In this document: positions 1-9,700 of the stretch, piece after piece
Layout: each line of letters begins with the position of its first letter
How positions within the stretch are numbered: position 1 is the stretch's first letter
Assembly: GCA_030668875.1 (NCBI GenBank)
Contig: DAOVER010000002.1
Location: forward strand, 46,706 to 110,705
Source of the DNA: Candidatus Heimdallarchaeota archaeon
GTDB taxonomy: Archaea; Asgardarchaeota; Heimdallarchaeia; Heimdallarchaeales; Heimdallarchaeaceae
DNA: 64,000 nucleotides
Direction of reading: 5' to 3'
Program-made: the position numbers and the translations under genes
The notes under the pieces: generated by a model
Seen by the model: the letters and a program-made list of their open reading frames with translations, nothing else
Database searches by the model: none
Told to the model about the DNA's origin: nothing

Positions 1-116
1 CTTTGTGCTTTTTCTATGACTAGAGCCGATTCTATTTCTGCTTCTTTTACAATTTGTTCTGCTCGATGTTCAGCAACCTTTATTTGTTTTATTAGTTCTT
101 GTTCAGTTGATGGCAA
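1..116 (-). CDS. atpH: A/V-type ATPase peripheral stalk subunit H (5' end only, runs off left edge)
   Basis: Only the first ~38 codons are in the window. The reading frame is a continuous charged helix (TEQELIKQIKVAEHRAEQIV, then KEAEIESALVIEKA), the pattern expected for the long coiled-coil H/G subunit that pairs with subunit E in the peripheral stalk. No ATG is available. I chose TTG at 116 because AGGTG lies 6 nt before it, the same ribosome-binding motif used at other genes here; GTG at 125 is the in-frame alternative. Its start overlaps the divergent atpC start by a few bases. The family call rests on a short, low-complexity helix plus context, so it is moderately sure. Confidence 0.6.
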   Translation of the reverse strand, partial: MPSTEQELIKQIKVAEHRAEQIVKEAEIESALVIEKAQ

Positions 117-1165
117 ATATTTCACCTGATATAGCCTTCTTAACCAGCTATGTGAGAGGGCAATATGCTAAATTACTTACCCAAGAAGACTTTGAAAATT
201 TAATAAATAAACCTTATGAATTGTTCATTCAGGATTTGTTAAGTTTTGAAATAGGTGAAAAATTAAAAGACTTTCCTGAATATCAACCTCACCAATTAGA
301 AAAATTGCTGACAGATAGTTTACTTGACCAATATGTGTTTATATTAAAATACTCTCCAAAATGGTCTAAAGAGTTTTCTGAAGCATATACAACTAAATTC
401 GAAGTAATGAACATTCAAAGAATTATAAGATACCTTTATTCAAAAGCAAAGGTGGATTTGAAGGATGTTATCAATTTGAGACCACAAGAAATGCTTGGAA
501 GAACAGCTTTTATTTCGAAGTTAATCTTAGCAAAAGATTTAACAGAACTTCTTGATTTACTTAAGAAATCTGAATATGGGAAAGAAATAGAGGTTGCTGA
601 AAAATTGTATTCCAAAATCAATGATATATGGCCGTTAGAATTCGCAATAGAAGCATTTTATCTTAAGAAAATAATATCCAAAGCTGAGAAATTAAAGCTA
701 AGCCAAAGGAAAGGTACAATGAATTTTGTTAAGAATGAATTGCTAACTAATATTTTATTAGTGATTCTAAAAGCTGATTTTGTTGAAGTAGATATACAAG
801 AGGCATTGCAACTTGTCCCCATACCTGACGAACTTCCTTTTAGAAAGCAAATTCTCAAGATGATGGAGGACAATGATTTAAAAAGTGATTTAGAACTTCT
901 GAAAACTTTTGCTTCAGATAAGATTTCGAAGGGCATTGATCTGTTCCTTGAGGATAAAATGTTTTTACATATCGAAATTGCGGTCAGAGCAAGTGAATTA
1001 GAGACAATAAGAAAAACCTTTCATTCTGATTTTGGGATTCTTAGTATAATGTGCTATTTGAAAATGTATGAATCTCAGATTCAAGACCTAAACAAACTAC
1101 TTTATCTTAAAGAATACAAGTTTCCTGTAGAGAAAACAAAAGAATTAATTGTAAACTTAGTATAA
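110..1165 (+). CDS. atpC: A/V-type ATPase subunit C (AC39/d family)
   Basis: The 351-residue all-helical protein matches the AC39 family, which forms the socket joining the central rotor shaft (D/F) to the membrane c-ring. Visible family signatures are the N-terminal YVRGQYAKLL helix and repeated short helical hairpins along the whole length; length is normal for archaeal C (about 350). ATG at 110 is chosen over TTG at 107 because MANISPD leads directly into the conserved YVRG helix. No clear Shine-Dalgarno precedes it. The gene is transcribed opposite to most of the ATPase genes: it diverges from atpH and converges on atpK with 9 bp between stop codons. Confidence 0.85.
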   Translation: MANISPDIAFLTSYVRGQYAKLLTQEDFENLINKPYELFIQDLLSFEIGEKLKDFPEYQPHQLEKLLTDSLLDQYVFILKYSPKWSKEFSEAYTTKFEVMNIQRIIRYLYSKAKVDLKDVINLRPQEMLGRTAFISKLILAKDLTELLDLLKKSEYGKEIEVAEKLYSKINDIWPLEFAIEAFYLKKIISKAEKLKLSQRKGTMNFVKNELLTNILLVILKADFVEVDIQEALQLVPIPDELPFRKQILKMMEDNDLKSDLELLKTFASDKISKGIDLFLEDKMFLHIEIAVRASELETIRKTFHSDFGILSIMCYLKMYESQIQDLNKLLYLKEYKFPVEKTKELIVNLV

Positions 1166-1174
1166 TGACACTCG

Positions 1175-1645
1175 TTAAGCCAGATTAAGGAGAATGAATG
1201 CAATTAGTAAACCGTAAATTGCTAAAGCTTCACCTAGCCCTAAATAGATAAGATTTGAAGTGAAAACTTCAGAATTTGCAGTTAATGACCCAATAGCCGC
1301 AGGTTCTCCCTTAGTTAAAGTTATAGCAGCTCCTATATTAGAAATGATCATTATTGCCATCGCTCCAAGGAAAATGAATCCTTGGGTTTCTGTGAATTCT
1401 GCTTCTGCCACTCCGGTAATCGCATCACTTAGTTTTGTATACATAATAAATGCAACCAACAACCCGTAAATAGCTAGTGCTTCAGCAAGCGCTAGATATA
1501 TTAGAATGAAAATATTCAGTCGTTGCTTTTCTGCGACAGCAGCAGCTGCAGCTTGAATCCCTTTAGCTAAAGGTATGCCAGCTCCAATAATTGTGAGCAT
1601 TGTACCAGCAATTGCAATAATTCCTAATAGTATACTATTTACCAT
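1175..1645 (-). CDS. atpK: A/V-type ATPase proteolipid subunit K (c-ring)
   Basis: This 156-residue protein has four hydrophobic helices arranged as two tandem helical hairpins, forming the ion-carrying ring of the membrane domain. Each hairpin ends in a near-identical helix with the ion-binding carboxylate: ALAEALAIYGLL (Glu55) and GLGEALAIYGLL (Glu139). Both hairpins therefore keep their glutamate, giving two binding sites per polypeptide; some duplicated c subunits have lost one. The start overlaps the end of atpI by 11 bp, consistent with translational coupling. The sequence alone does not clearly say whether the coupling ion is H+ or Na+. Confidence 0.93.
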   Translation of the reverse strand: MVNSILLGIIAIAGTMLTIIGAGIPLAKGIQAAAAAVAEKQRLNIFILIYLALAEALAIYGLLVAFIMYTKLSDAITGVAEAEFTETQGFIFLGAMAIMIISNIGAAITLTKGEPAAIGSLTANSEVFTSNLIYLGLGEALAIYGLLIAFILLNLA

Positions 1646-3665
1646 CCTTACTCAAATCCATTGTTTTATTAAATATAAATATTGGTTTATGTTGTATTCC
1701 GCTACCTTCATAGAATTTACTGAAAAATTCATAGAAATGTAATCTTAAAGTTTGAACGAATACTAGAAGCCCTTCTAGAACTAACACAAAGATATTTCCG
1801 ATTAATAGGATTAAAATTTGCCACACGATAAAACCAGAAAGATCTGCTAATGTGTTGATAACACTAAGAAAAACAAAATGAGCTACAAGCATAGCAAGCA
1901 TTCTGCCGTAAGAAATAGTATTGCTTGTGAAAGAACTAAATGATTCTAGTAAATTCATCACACCCATCCCAATTCCACCAAAGAATTTTCTGAAAAAGTT
2001 TTTCCTCTCATCCTTTATAATTAATGCAGCAATACCTTGACCAAAAAGTGCTAAAGTCACACCCAAAATCAATGCAACTAATCCCACAATAGCAGGAATT
2101 TCTACACCAAAATTAATGATGTCAAGAGAACTTAAGAAATAGAGGATACCCGCATATAGAAAAACTTGGGCTCCAGTTTCTTTTATTATTTCCTCAATCT
2201 CTTTATGTCTAATTTGATTAATTAATCGAAGAGTCAATCCCAGCACCAGTTGTATTGCACCAATAATTAGTACAAGATTGAAAATCTCAATTAGACTACC
2301 AACTGGACTTAAAGCTGGATAGTGATATCCAAATAATTGAGGATTTGTCCAACCAAAGATGTCATGAGAAATTCCATATCCAAAAAATTCACCAAAGACA
2401 AAAGCACCCCAGATAAAGGAAGTTAGTCCTATAGAAAAAACTAGAATAAACATAGTGCGGATATTACTCTTTAACCCCTTAGCTAGCATTCCCAATATGC
2501 CTATTAGCATGAGAATTAGACCATGACCAGCGTCTCCGAACATAATTCCATAAAATATACTAAATGTAAAAACAAGGAATATTGTTGGATCTACCTCTTT
2601 TGATGAAGGTAACCCATAAAGTTCAACAATAGATTGAAATGATTTCATTATAGGGTTCTTAGCTTTTTTGATAGGTACATTTCTTGTTTCTTCATCTGGT
2701 TCTTCAGTTTCAAAGACTGTTTCAGAGAACTCTGAAATAAAATCTTTTATGTAATTTTGATCCTTTTGAGCAATCCACCCTTGGAAAATTACTGTTCTTT
2801 TTGTTTTCTTTGAAGTTACGTAAATCCAAAGCAACTGTTTATAACTCTCAATTGATAATCGTAAAGACATTATTTTTTCCTTATTTCGAATAGTATATTG
2901 TTTTGAATCTTCCTCAAGTTTCTTAATTTCCTTCTCTAAATCCTTAGATCTTTTAGCAATTTCCTTCTCAATCTCCAATTTACTGAAATGAATGTGACCA
3001 CTATATTTGTGTTCCATCCATCTAACTGTTGATATTGTTTTGAGAAACCTTGTGATTTCTCCCTTTTTACCCTGAGCATAAATTAAAAATTTATTGTGGA
3101 CTAATGGAATGATTTCTTTCTTTGATAAATACTTGACAAACTCTTCAGCATCTGATGCTTTTGATGTAGTTAATATCCCTATAATGGCTCTCTCTTTCTC
3201 ATTAACTTGGTACGGAAATTCTTCTTCAAGTAATCTAAAACCTTTAGAGACTAGATTCTTTGTTTCGAGTTCATTTTGACTAGTTTCTATTCTTGTGATT
3301 AGCTTGTGTATTTCATTATTTGTTTTTTCTATTTCTTCAATGATTTTTTCCTCAATCTCTTCAATGTTTTCCCAATTAGTAAATAATGGCTCTAAAGGAG
3401 GAATTTTTTGATAAGCTCTAGCTATTTTTTGAGAAAGTTTCTCTTTGAGTTCAGGAAGCATTTTCAACAAATTCTCAAACGAGCTCTCTATACGTCTGAT
3501 AGAATCAAGTTTGGTTGTTGGAAAGTAGTCTTCTAATTCCTCAATTATTGTAGTTTCTTTAGGCATGAATTTTTCAGTTTCCGCCAGCTGAATTATTAAC
3601 TTGGGGAAGTCTTCTATTGGAACTATGATCGTTGCCTTCAGCATCGTTTGTGGAAATAAACTCAT
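1635..3665 (-). CDS. atpI: A/V-type ATPase subunit I (a-subunit, stator/ion channel)
   Basis: At 676 residues this is the normal size for archaeal subunit I. Residues 1 to about 350 are charged, soluble and coiled-coil (two long helical stretches around 80-140 and 225-265), forming the cytoplasmic arm that contacts the peripheral stalks. The remainder holds about eight membrane helices. The motif SYGRML near residue 585 contains the invariant arginine that faces the c-ring glutamate, and GDAGHG near 380 is the conserved first-helix loop. The start has a strong AGGTGATGAA-ATG arrangement. It lies between atpE (8 bp upstream) and atpK (11 bp overlap) in one leftward operon. Confidence 0.95.
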   Translation of the reverse strand: MSLFPQTMLKATIIVPIEDFPKLIIQLAETEKFMPKETTIIEELEDYFPTTKLDSIRRIESSFENLLKMLPELKEKLSQKIARAYQKIPPLEPLFTNWENIEEIEEKIIEEIEKTNNEIHKLITRIETSQNELETKNLVSKGFRLLEEEFPYQVNEKERAIIGILTTSKASDAEEFVKYLSKKEIIPLVHNKFLIYAQGKKGEITRFLKTISTVRWMEHKYSGHIHFSKLEIEKEIAKRSKDLEKEIKKLEEDSKQYTIRNKEKIMSLRLSIESYKQLLWIYVTSKKTKRTVIFQGWIAQKDQNYIKDFISEFSETVFETEEPDEETRNVPIKKAKNPIMKSFQSIVELYGLPSSKEVDPTIFLVFTFSIFYGIMFGDAGHGLILMLIGILGMLAKGLKSNIRTMFILVFSIGLTSFIWGAFVFGEFFGYGISHDIFGWTNPQLFGYHYPALSPVGSLIEIFNLVLIIGAIQLVLGLTLRLINQIRHKEIEEIIKETGAQVFLYAGILYFLSSLDIINFGVEIPAIVGLVALILGVTLALFGQGIAALIIKDERKNFFRKFFGGIGMGVMNLLESFSSFTSNTISYGRMLAMLVAHFVFLSVINTLADLSGFIVWQILILLIGNIFVLVLEGLLVFVQTLRLHFYEFFSKFYEGSGIQHKPIFIFNKTMDLSKDGK

Positions 3666-3673
3666 TTCATCAC

Positions 3674-4309
3674 CTAGTTGAATAAATACTCGTTAATCTT
3701 TGTTCTAATTATATCTCTGCTTTCTTCTAATAAATATTCTATTGTATAGTCTATTCTAACTCGTTCTTCTTTATCTGTAAGAATAAAACCTCCAGATGTT
3801 ACTAATTCTGTTATTTCTATGATAAATTTAACATTCTTTTCTTTTTCAAGTTTTGTAACAACTTGCTTAATTATGCTTTCATCTCTTTTGTCAATTAAAA
3901 GTTTCATATCTTTAGATTGAAATGCCCTTTGAGTTGATTCCAGCTTACTTTCAAGATATTTTTTGTATTCTGAATTTTTTCTGAAATTTGACAAATCTTT
4001 TTCAACTTTCTCATAGACTTCATCAATCAGTTTCTCTTTGGTTTGAATTCTTATTCTTTTTGCTTTTTGTTGATATTCAGCTTCTGTTCTCTTTCTAATA
4101 TATTCTAAACGTGGCAATTCTTTTTCCAGTTCTTTATCTTTTATTTCTGAAATAAGTTCTTTTGTTTCTTTCTCAAAGTTTACAAGCTTTTTTCGAGTCT
4201 CTTCCCTCATTCTTTTTGCTTCATTTTCTGCTTCAGAGATAATTTTCTTCAGTAGATTATCTAAGTTTGTAGAGGAATGTTCTTCTCTTTGTTTTTGTTT
4301 ATCTACCAT
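3674..4309 (-). CDS. atpE: A/V-type ATPase peripheral stalk subunit E
   Basis: The 211-residue protein has a long N-terminal charged helix (about residues 15-110, rich in Glu, Lys and Arg) followed by a compact alpha/beta C-terminal domain ending in TIEYLLEESRDIIRTKINEY, the usual plan of subunit E. It pairs with subunit H to form the peripheral stalk that holds the A3B3 head against rotation. The N-terminus is slightly longer and more polar than usual. The ATG follows an AAGTGATAAA site. It sits 9 bp after the UspA-like gene and 8 bp before atpI. Confidence 0.9.
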   Translation of the reverse strand: MVDKQKQREEHSSTNLDNLLKKIISEAENEAKRMREETRKKLVNFEKETKELISEIKDKELEKELPRLEYIRKRTEAEYQQKAKRIRIQTKEKLIDEVYEKVEKDLSNFRKNSEYKKYLESKLESTQRAFQSKDMKLLIDKRDESIIKQVVTKLEKEKNVKFIIEITELVTSGGFILTDKEERVRIDYTIEYLLEESRDIIRTKINEYLFN

Positions 4310-4318
4310 TTTATCACT

Positions 4319-4756
4319 TCACACTGGATAGAGTAGTACTGGAATAGATGCTATTTCAATAACGTACCTAATATGATTTTTTAACAACCTTTTTGCTATT
4401 CTCACTCTTTTCGTACCCATTGTAATAAAATCCACTTCTTCTTTCAAAGACGCTTCAATAATTGATTCTGATATTATTCCCGTTTCAATACTATAGGTGA
4501 TATAAAGATGAGAATCAGAGTAAATATTAATGATTTTTTGTAACATATTTTCACTTTCAATTTTACATTTCTTTTCTACATCTTCAGTAGTTTTCCCTCT
4601 AAAGTTTGCTAGATACTGAACTGTTTCACTATCAATAACATTAATTAGATGAATCTCAGTAACCCAGTCATCAAAAAAGTCGACGATTTGTTTGATTAAG
4701 CTTATTCCACTTTCAAAATCACTTATAGCAACTAGAGCTTTTTTAATTATTAGCAC
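4319..4756 (-). CDS. UspA-like universal stress family protein embedded in ATPase operon
   Basis: This 145-residue alpha/beta protein begins with KKALVAISDFESGISLIKQI and ends with a strand-type IPVLLYPV, the layout of UspA-fold proteins (small dimeric cytoplasmic proteins, some binding ATP). The ATP-binding motif G-x2-G-x9-G-S/T is only partly recognisable (MGTKRVRIAKRLLKNH), so nucleotide binding is doubtful. Its 5' end overlaps the 3' end of atpD by 14 bp and it is followed 9 bp later by atpE, so it must be co-transcribed with the ATPase. I infer a regulatory or accessory role for the enzyme, but nothing in the sequence proves it. Confidence 0.75.
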   Translation of the reverse strand: MLIIKKALVAISDFESGISLIKQIVDFFDDWVTEIHLINVIDSETVQYLANFRGKTTEDVEKKCKIESENMLQKIINIYSDSHLYITYSIETGIISESIIEASLKEEVDFITMGTKRVRIAKRLLKNHIRYVIEIASIPVLLYPV

Positions 4757-5393
4757 CTCTTTTTCTTAATTTTTTTTCTTCTAGCTTACTTTTCAATTTC
4801 TTAATAGTGTAAATGTTCTCCAATTCATATGATTCAAGAGCATCCTCGATAAATTTGATTATATTTCGGAATCTTATTCTATATACTTTGTCTAAAGCAT
4901 TCAGATTTAGTTGTATTGATTGTAAATTGCTCATGATTCTAAAAGCAAGACTCTCAATTTCAGCAAGCTGAATAATTTGATGAAATGTTTCTCTAAACCT
5001 TTCAGCTGTTATCCATAAAAGACTTGATATTCCAAAAAAACCATAGGAAGTATCAGGAAGATTTTCTACTTCTAAATTCATGTAATCAACGCCCATATAC
5101 TCTGTAGGCATAGAATGAATTTCAACTTCCTTAGGTATTGTGTCACTAAAAACATTGATCATTTCTCTTCCAAGCTCTGATTCTGTTTTAATATATTCAA
5201 TGTAAGCTTCACTGAGACCTTTTTCCATCTCTATTCTTGAAGTAGCTACTTCTGCAGTTATTATATGCAATTTCATTAAGAGAGCTTCATATTTTTCTCG
5301 TAAAAGATCATATGCTCTTTCAACCAACTTTAGTTTCCTCTTATATTTGAGCAAATTGTCTTTTGTTGGTGAAACGGTAATAGCTTCTCTCAT
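4743..5393 (-). CDS. atpD: A/V-type ATPase central stalk subunit D
   Basis: The 216-residue protein has the two long antiparallel helices that make the rotor shaft: the N-terminal helix starting VSPTKDNLLKYKRKLKLVER and the C-terminal helix around NALDKVYRIRFRNIIKFIED. The N-terminal TKxNLLxLKxxLKLxxxxxxLLxxKxxxL pattern is diagnostic of subunit D. It turns inside the A3B3 head and with F links to subunit C. Its ATG overlaps the atpB stop codon by 4 bp, and its 3' end overlaps the UspA-like gene by 14 bp. The very basic C-terminus (KLEEKKLRKRG) is slightly unusual. Confidence 0.93.
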   Translation of the reverse strand: MREAITVSPTKDNLLKYKRKLKLVERAYDLLREKYEALLMKLHIITAEVATSRIEMEKGLSEAYIEYIKTESELGREMINVFSDTIPKEVEIHSMPTEYMGVDYMNLEVENLPDTSYGFFGISSLLWITAERFRETFHQIIQLAEIESLAFRIMSNLQSIQLNLNALDKVYRIRFRNIIKFIEDALESYELENIYTIKKLKSKLEEKKLRKRGANN

Positions 5394-6784
5394 TTGTCTT
5401 TTTCAACTCGATTGAATAGATGTTTTTCAATTTCCTCTGAAGATAATTTGGTGAGTTCTGAAACTGGAAGTAATGACAAAAGTGACCACCCTAACTCTAA
5501 TGACTCTTGCATCGTTCTCTGAGCGTCTCCTTGATTAATAAATAATTCTTCAAATTTCTCAGAAAATTCCAAATAAACTTGATCAATACGATTTAATTCT
5601 TTCTTTCCAATAACTTCAGCCAATTTTCTTTTATCTACTCCTTCTGCATATGCTGCATATAGTTGATCGCTTAGACCTGGATGATCCTTTCTTGTGAATC
5701 CCTCACCAATTCCATCCTTCATAAGTCTAGAAAGTGAACCCAGGACATCTATAGGTGGATAAATCCCACTTGAATGAAGTGATCTGTCTAGAATAATTTG
5801 CCCTTCTGTTATATAACCAGTTAAATCAGGAATTGGGTGGGTTATATCATCATTTGGCATTGTTAAATTAACTAGAAGGGTTATGCTACCATTTGAACTC
5901 TCTACTATGCCTGAACGTTCGTAAAGCGATGCTAGATCGCTATACATGTATCCTGGAAAACCTTTTCTTGCAGGAACAGTTTCTAAAGCAACTGAAACTT
6001 CTCTTAGTGCTTGACAATAGTTGGTGATGTCTGATAAAATTGTAAATACATGATAATCTTTTTCAAAAGCTAGATATTCTGATGTTGTTAAAGCAACTCT
6101 AGGCGTAAGAAGCCTTTCTGCAGCTGAATCACTTGCTAGATTAGCAAACATTACAACTTTATCTAGAGTTCCAGTCTCTTTGAATAAATGCTGAAAATAG
6201 ATATAATCATCCATGGTTAAACCCATTGCTCCAAAAACAATTGCAAAATTTTCTCCTTTATCTTCTTCAACTATTCTTGCATGTCTAACTATCTGTCCAA
6301 TAACTCTATTGCTGGGCAATCCTGCACCAGTAAACACAGGGAGTTTTTGCCCTCGAACAATAGTATTCATAAGATCAATTGCAGATATGCCTGTTTCTAT
6401 GTAATTTTTGGGATAAACTCTTGAAGTTGGATTGATAGGTGCTCCATTAACATCTAAAAATTCGTCTGAATAAACTGCTGGCAGACCATCAAGAGGTTCT
6501 CCAAGAGAATTAAATGTTCTCCCAATCATACTCTCTGAAACAAAAAGTTGCATTGTTCTTCCAAAGAACTGTGTTTCTATGTCATCTTTATTTATTTCAT
6601 AAGTTCCTTGGTATAATAGAATTATTACTCTTTCTTCCTCAATAGCTAAGACTCTTCCTTTACGAATTTGATTGTCATGAATTTTAACTTCTAAATATTC
6701 TCCCATTTGTATCCCTGATACACCATCGACAACTATCAATGGTCCTCGAATTTCCGATACTCCTTTAACAGTTATTCTTGCCAT
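5390..6784 (-). CDS. atpB: A/V-type ATPase subunit B (non-catalytic head subunit)
   Basis: This 464-residue protein is a typical archaeal B subunit, the non-catalytic, regulatory partner in the A3B3 head. The P-loop position is degenerate (FTGAGLPSNRVIGQI instead of GxxxxGKT), as in all B subunits, while the FAIVFGAMGLTMDD, AERLLTPRVALTTSEYLAF and SDITNYCQALREVS blocks are well conserved. The open frame extends 23 codons upstream, but ATG at 6784 gives the family's standard N-terminus MARITVKGVSEIRGPLIVV and lies 7 bp after the atpA stop. It overlaps atpD by 4 bp. Confidence 0.95.
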   Translation of the reverse strand: MARITVKGVSEIRGPLIVVDGVSGIQMGEYLEVKIHDNQIRKGRVLAIEEERVIILLYQGTYEINKDDIETQFFGRTMQLFVSESMIGRTFNSLGEPLDGLPAVYSDEFLDVNGAPINPTSRVYPKNYIETGISAIDLMNTIVRGQKLPVFTGAGLPSNRVIGQIVRHARIVEEDKGENFAIVFGAMGLTMDDYIYFQHLFKETGTLDKVVMFANLASDSAAERLLTPRVALTTSEYLAFEKDYHVFTILSDITNYCQALREVSVALETVPARKGFPGYMYSDLASLYERSGIVESSNGSITLLVNLTMPNDDITHPIPDLTGYITEGQIILDRSLHSSGIYPPIDVLGSLSRLMKDGIGEGFTRKDHPGLSDQLYAAYAEGVDKRKLAEVIGKKELNRIDQVYLEFSEKFEELFINQGDAQRTMQESLELGWSLLSLLPVSELTKLSSEEIEKHLFNRVEKDK

Positions 6785-6791
6785 TATGTTA

Positions 6792-9700
6792 TCAAATCCT
6801 GTTCCCACATCTAGAACCAACTTCTTCCATTTCAGAATGGATATAATCCTCAATCTTATTCAATTGTATAAGATTCTCATTGCTTACATCTTCCTTCATT
6901 CTTTTAAGAAAGTGAACTGATTTCAATGAGGTAATTAAGGAAATAGGACAACCATTTTTGATAAGAATGTCAGCTCTTTGATAAAAGAGAAGTATTAACT
7001 TCATCATTTTCATTTGTTTGTCTAATGGGCAAAAAGTATCAACTGGATGGAAAGCGCTTTGTTGTAGTATTCCACTTTTGATTATATCTGCTATTAGAAT
7101 TATCAGTTGTTCATCTGAAGGAAGTGCTTTTGCTCCTATTAACTCAATAATGTGTTGCAATTCTTCATCCTTTATAAGTAAATTCATCATTTCTTGACGA
7201 TATCGGCCCCAATCTTCTAAACCGGATTCAAGCGCCCATTCTTCTATCTCAGATATATATCCAGAATAGCTGCTTAACCAGTTAATTGAAGGAAAATGTT
7301 TCCTGTTAGCTAAAGTTGAATCTAATCCCCAAAACGTTTTAACGAATCTCTTTGTATTCGCCGTTACTGGTTCACTAAAATCTCCGCCTGGTGGTGAGAC
7401 AGCTGCAGTAATGTTGATTGACCCTTCACGATATGGAGAACCAATTGGTATAACCTTACCGGCTCTTTCATAGAAATTCGCTAATCTTGTACCTAGGTAA
7501 GCTGGAAAACCTTCCTCTACAGGTAACTCTGCTAACTGTCCTGATATTTCCCTTAAAGCTTCAGCCCATCTGCTTGTACTGTCCGCTGTTAATAAAACGG
7601 CATACCCTTGATCACGATAATATTCTGCCATCGTTATGCCCATGTAGATAGATGCTTCCCTAGCAGCTACAGGCATATTGGAAACATTTGCTAAAAGAAT
7701 AGTTCTAGCCATTAGAGGATTATCAGTATAAGGATCAATTAGTTTTGGAAACTCCCTTAAAACATCTGTCATTTCATTCCCTCTTTCTCCACAGCCTATA
7801 TAGACGACAACGTTGGCATTACTCCATTTTGACATTTGGTGCTGAATGACTGTGTTATGAAGGACAAATGGCTCATTTCCACCTATAAAATTGTGATATT
7901 TTTCGACAACTAGATCATAAACTTCTTCATCCCAATTTAACAATTCTATTGCTTTTATTTCATCAAAATAGAATTCTGAGTGTAGTTGTTTGATATAATC
8001 TAACCTTTGAACTATATCCAAAGATTCTTCTGGACTATCATCCTGATTCTGTTCTTTTATTAAATAAATTATATCTTCTAAAGTTTTGTTGGTGATTTTC
8101 CTTCCCGTTGAAACATTTTTAATAGCGGTAAGAGCTTTTGATTTCCTAGGGTTGGAATGTGAGTTGATAAATAGTTTCTTACTTTCAGTTAAGAGATTTA
8201 TACTAATAGGGATAGCATCAGAAGAAATAAAATGATCGATGTTTTTTATTGTATAGCCATAAATTTTCTTTGTCTTTTCATATTCTGTTACGCCGTGCAT
8301 CTTGAATAGATGTCCTAATTCTTCTAATTGGGAACCTTCAATTGATATCCTATAATAATCATGGTCCTTAACAGTCTGCTTAGTTTTTCTATATATAATG
8401 TTCAATCTGCTTAATATATAACATAAACCTGAAGAAATGCTCTTACTTGCTGTTGCAATTTCTAATGTATATCCTTTTACATAACCATCCCCAGCTATGT
8501 AGGCGTTCAGAAAATGTATCAAATCTTCATCCTCAGACATTTGAATCAAATCAGGTACAGAGGCAGTTCTAGATTTCTTTTCTGAAGGGAAATTAAGGTA
8601 TTGAAGGAAAATTCCCACAGGTCTAGAGTAGAATACGGTTGTTTTAACGTTGTTCTCGACCCTTTCTTTAGATTTTGAATCAAACAGGATTTGAACAAGT
8701 GTTGAAAACCTCTCTCTAATTTGATTATCATTGTTATATAGATACATTGTTTTGTAATTGGTTATTCTGCCATCAGATAGAAGCAATCCAAGAAATTCTG
8801 CTAATTCTGGATTCATTTCATTAGGTAGTTTAACGCTGTCACTTTGCCTTTCAGCTTTAACAGTCTTAAAATTGATTTCTTTTTTTGTTATCCTTTGAAG
8901 TTTTTTTATAAATCTCAATGTTGGATTATTTATACCATAATAAAACCCATTAAAAACATCAGCTGAAACATTTAATTTTTCTGCCATCTGTATAAGCGAA
9001 ATATTATTCAAACTAATATATTTATCAACACTTTCTCTGATTTCCTTTATAGCATTTTTATCAGCTGTTCGTAAAGAATCATCTATATCATAAACACTTA
9101 TTTTCTTTCTTGTGATGTTCTTATAATGATAACTTAGTTTTCTCGGACTTAAAACAAACTCACCGACATTAAGTTTTTGAGATTCTTTTTCTATACTTTC
9201 TTTTCCATCGAAAATTTGCAACTTATGGAGTGGTGTTAAGGTTACACTTCTTCCTTTCTTTGTAGTAACTCTTATCATTTTACTGCTGTAACCTTTGTAC
9301 AAATGAGTAGCTTTGCCTTCAGTTATATATCCATCTTTTTGATTGAATGATAATACTCTTAGAGGTTTTTTTAACCTTATCAAAGTTTCATCATCAGAAT
9401 CTTTCTCAACTAAGTTATCACCATCTAGAGCTTCTTTATACAAATCTTCAATCTTCTCTAGGTTTCCTTCTTTGCGCAGAATTAGTGTATCACCAGATAC
9501 ACATTTACCTGTTCCAAAACCTCCTGGAATTGCTGCAGTTCCTCCTTTTGCTATTGGGAAAAACATATCTATTATTCTCTGACCTGTGATGAGCGGTTCT
9601 GATACAGGTAGTTTAGTTGAAAATGGTCTTGCGATTCTTACTGGCCATTCATGCATTAAACTTATTTCTTCTTTCTTCCCATCATTGTTCTTGGATAGAA

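Noticed and set aside
6785..6853. Longer N-terminus for atpB
   Set aside because: The extra 23 codons overlap atpA and do not match the family, while ATG 6784 gives the normal start.
9343..9589. Two overlapping plus-strand open frames inside the intein region
   Set aside because: They are antisense to the intein, have no ribosome site or recognisable motifs and reflect the biased codon use of the opposite frame.
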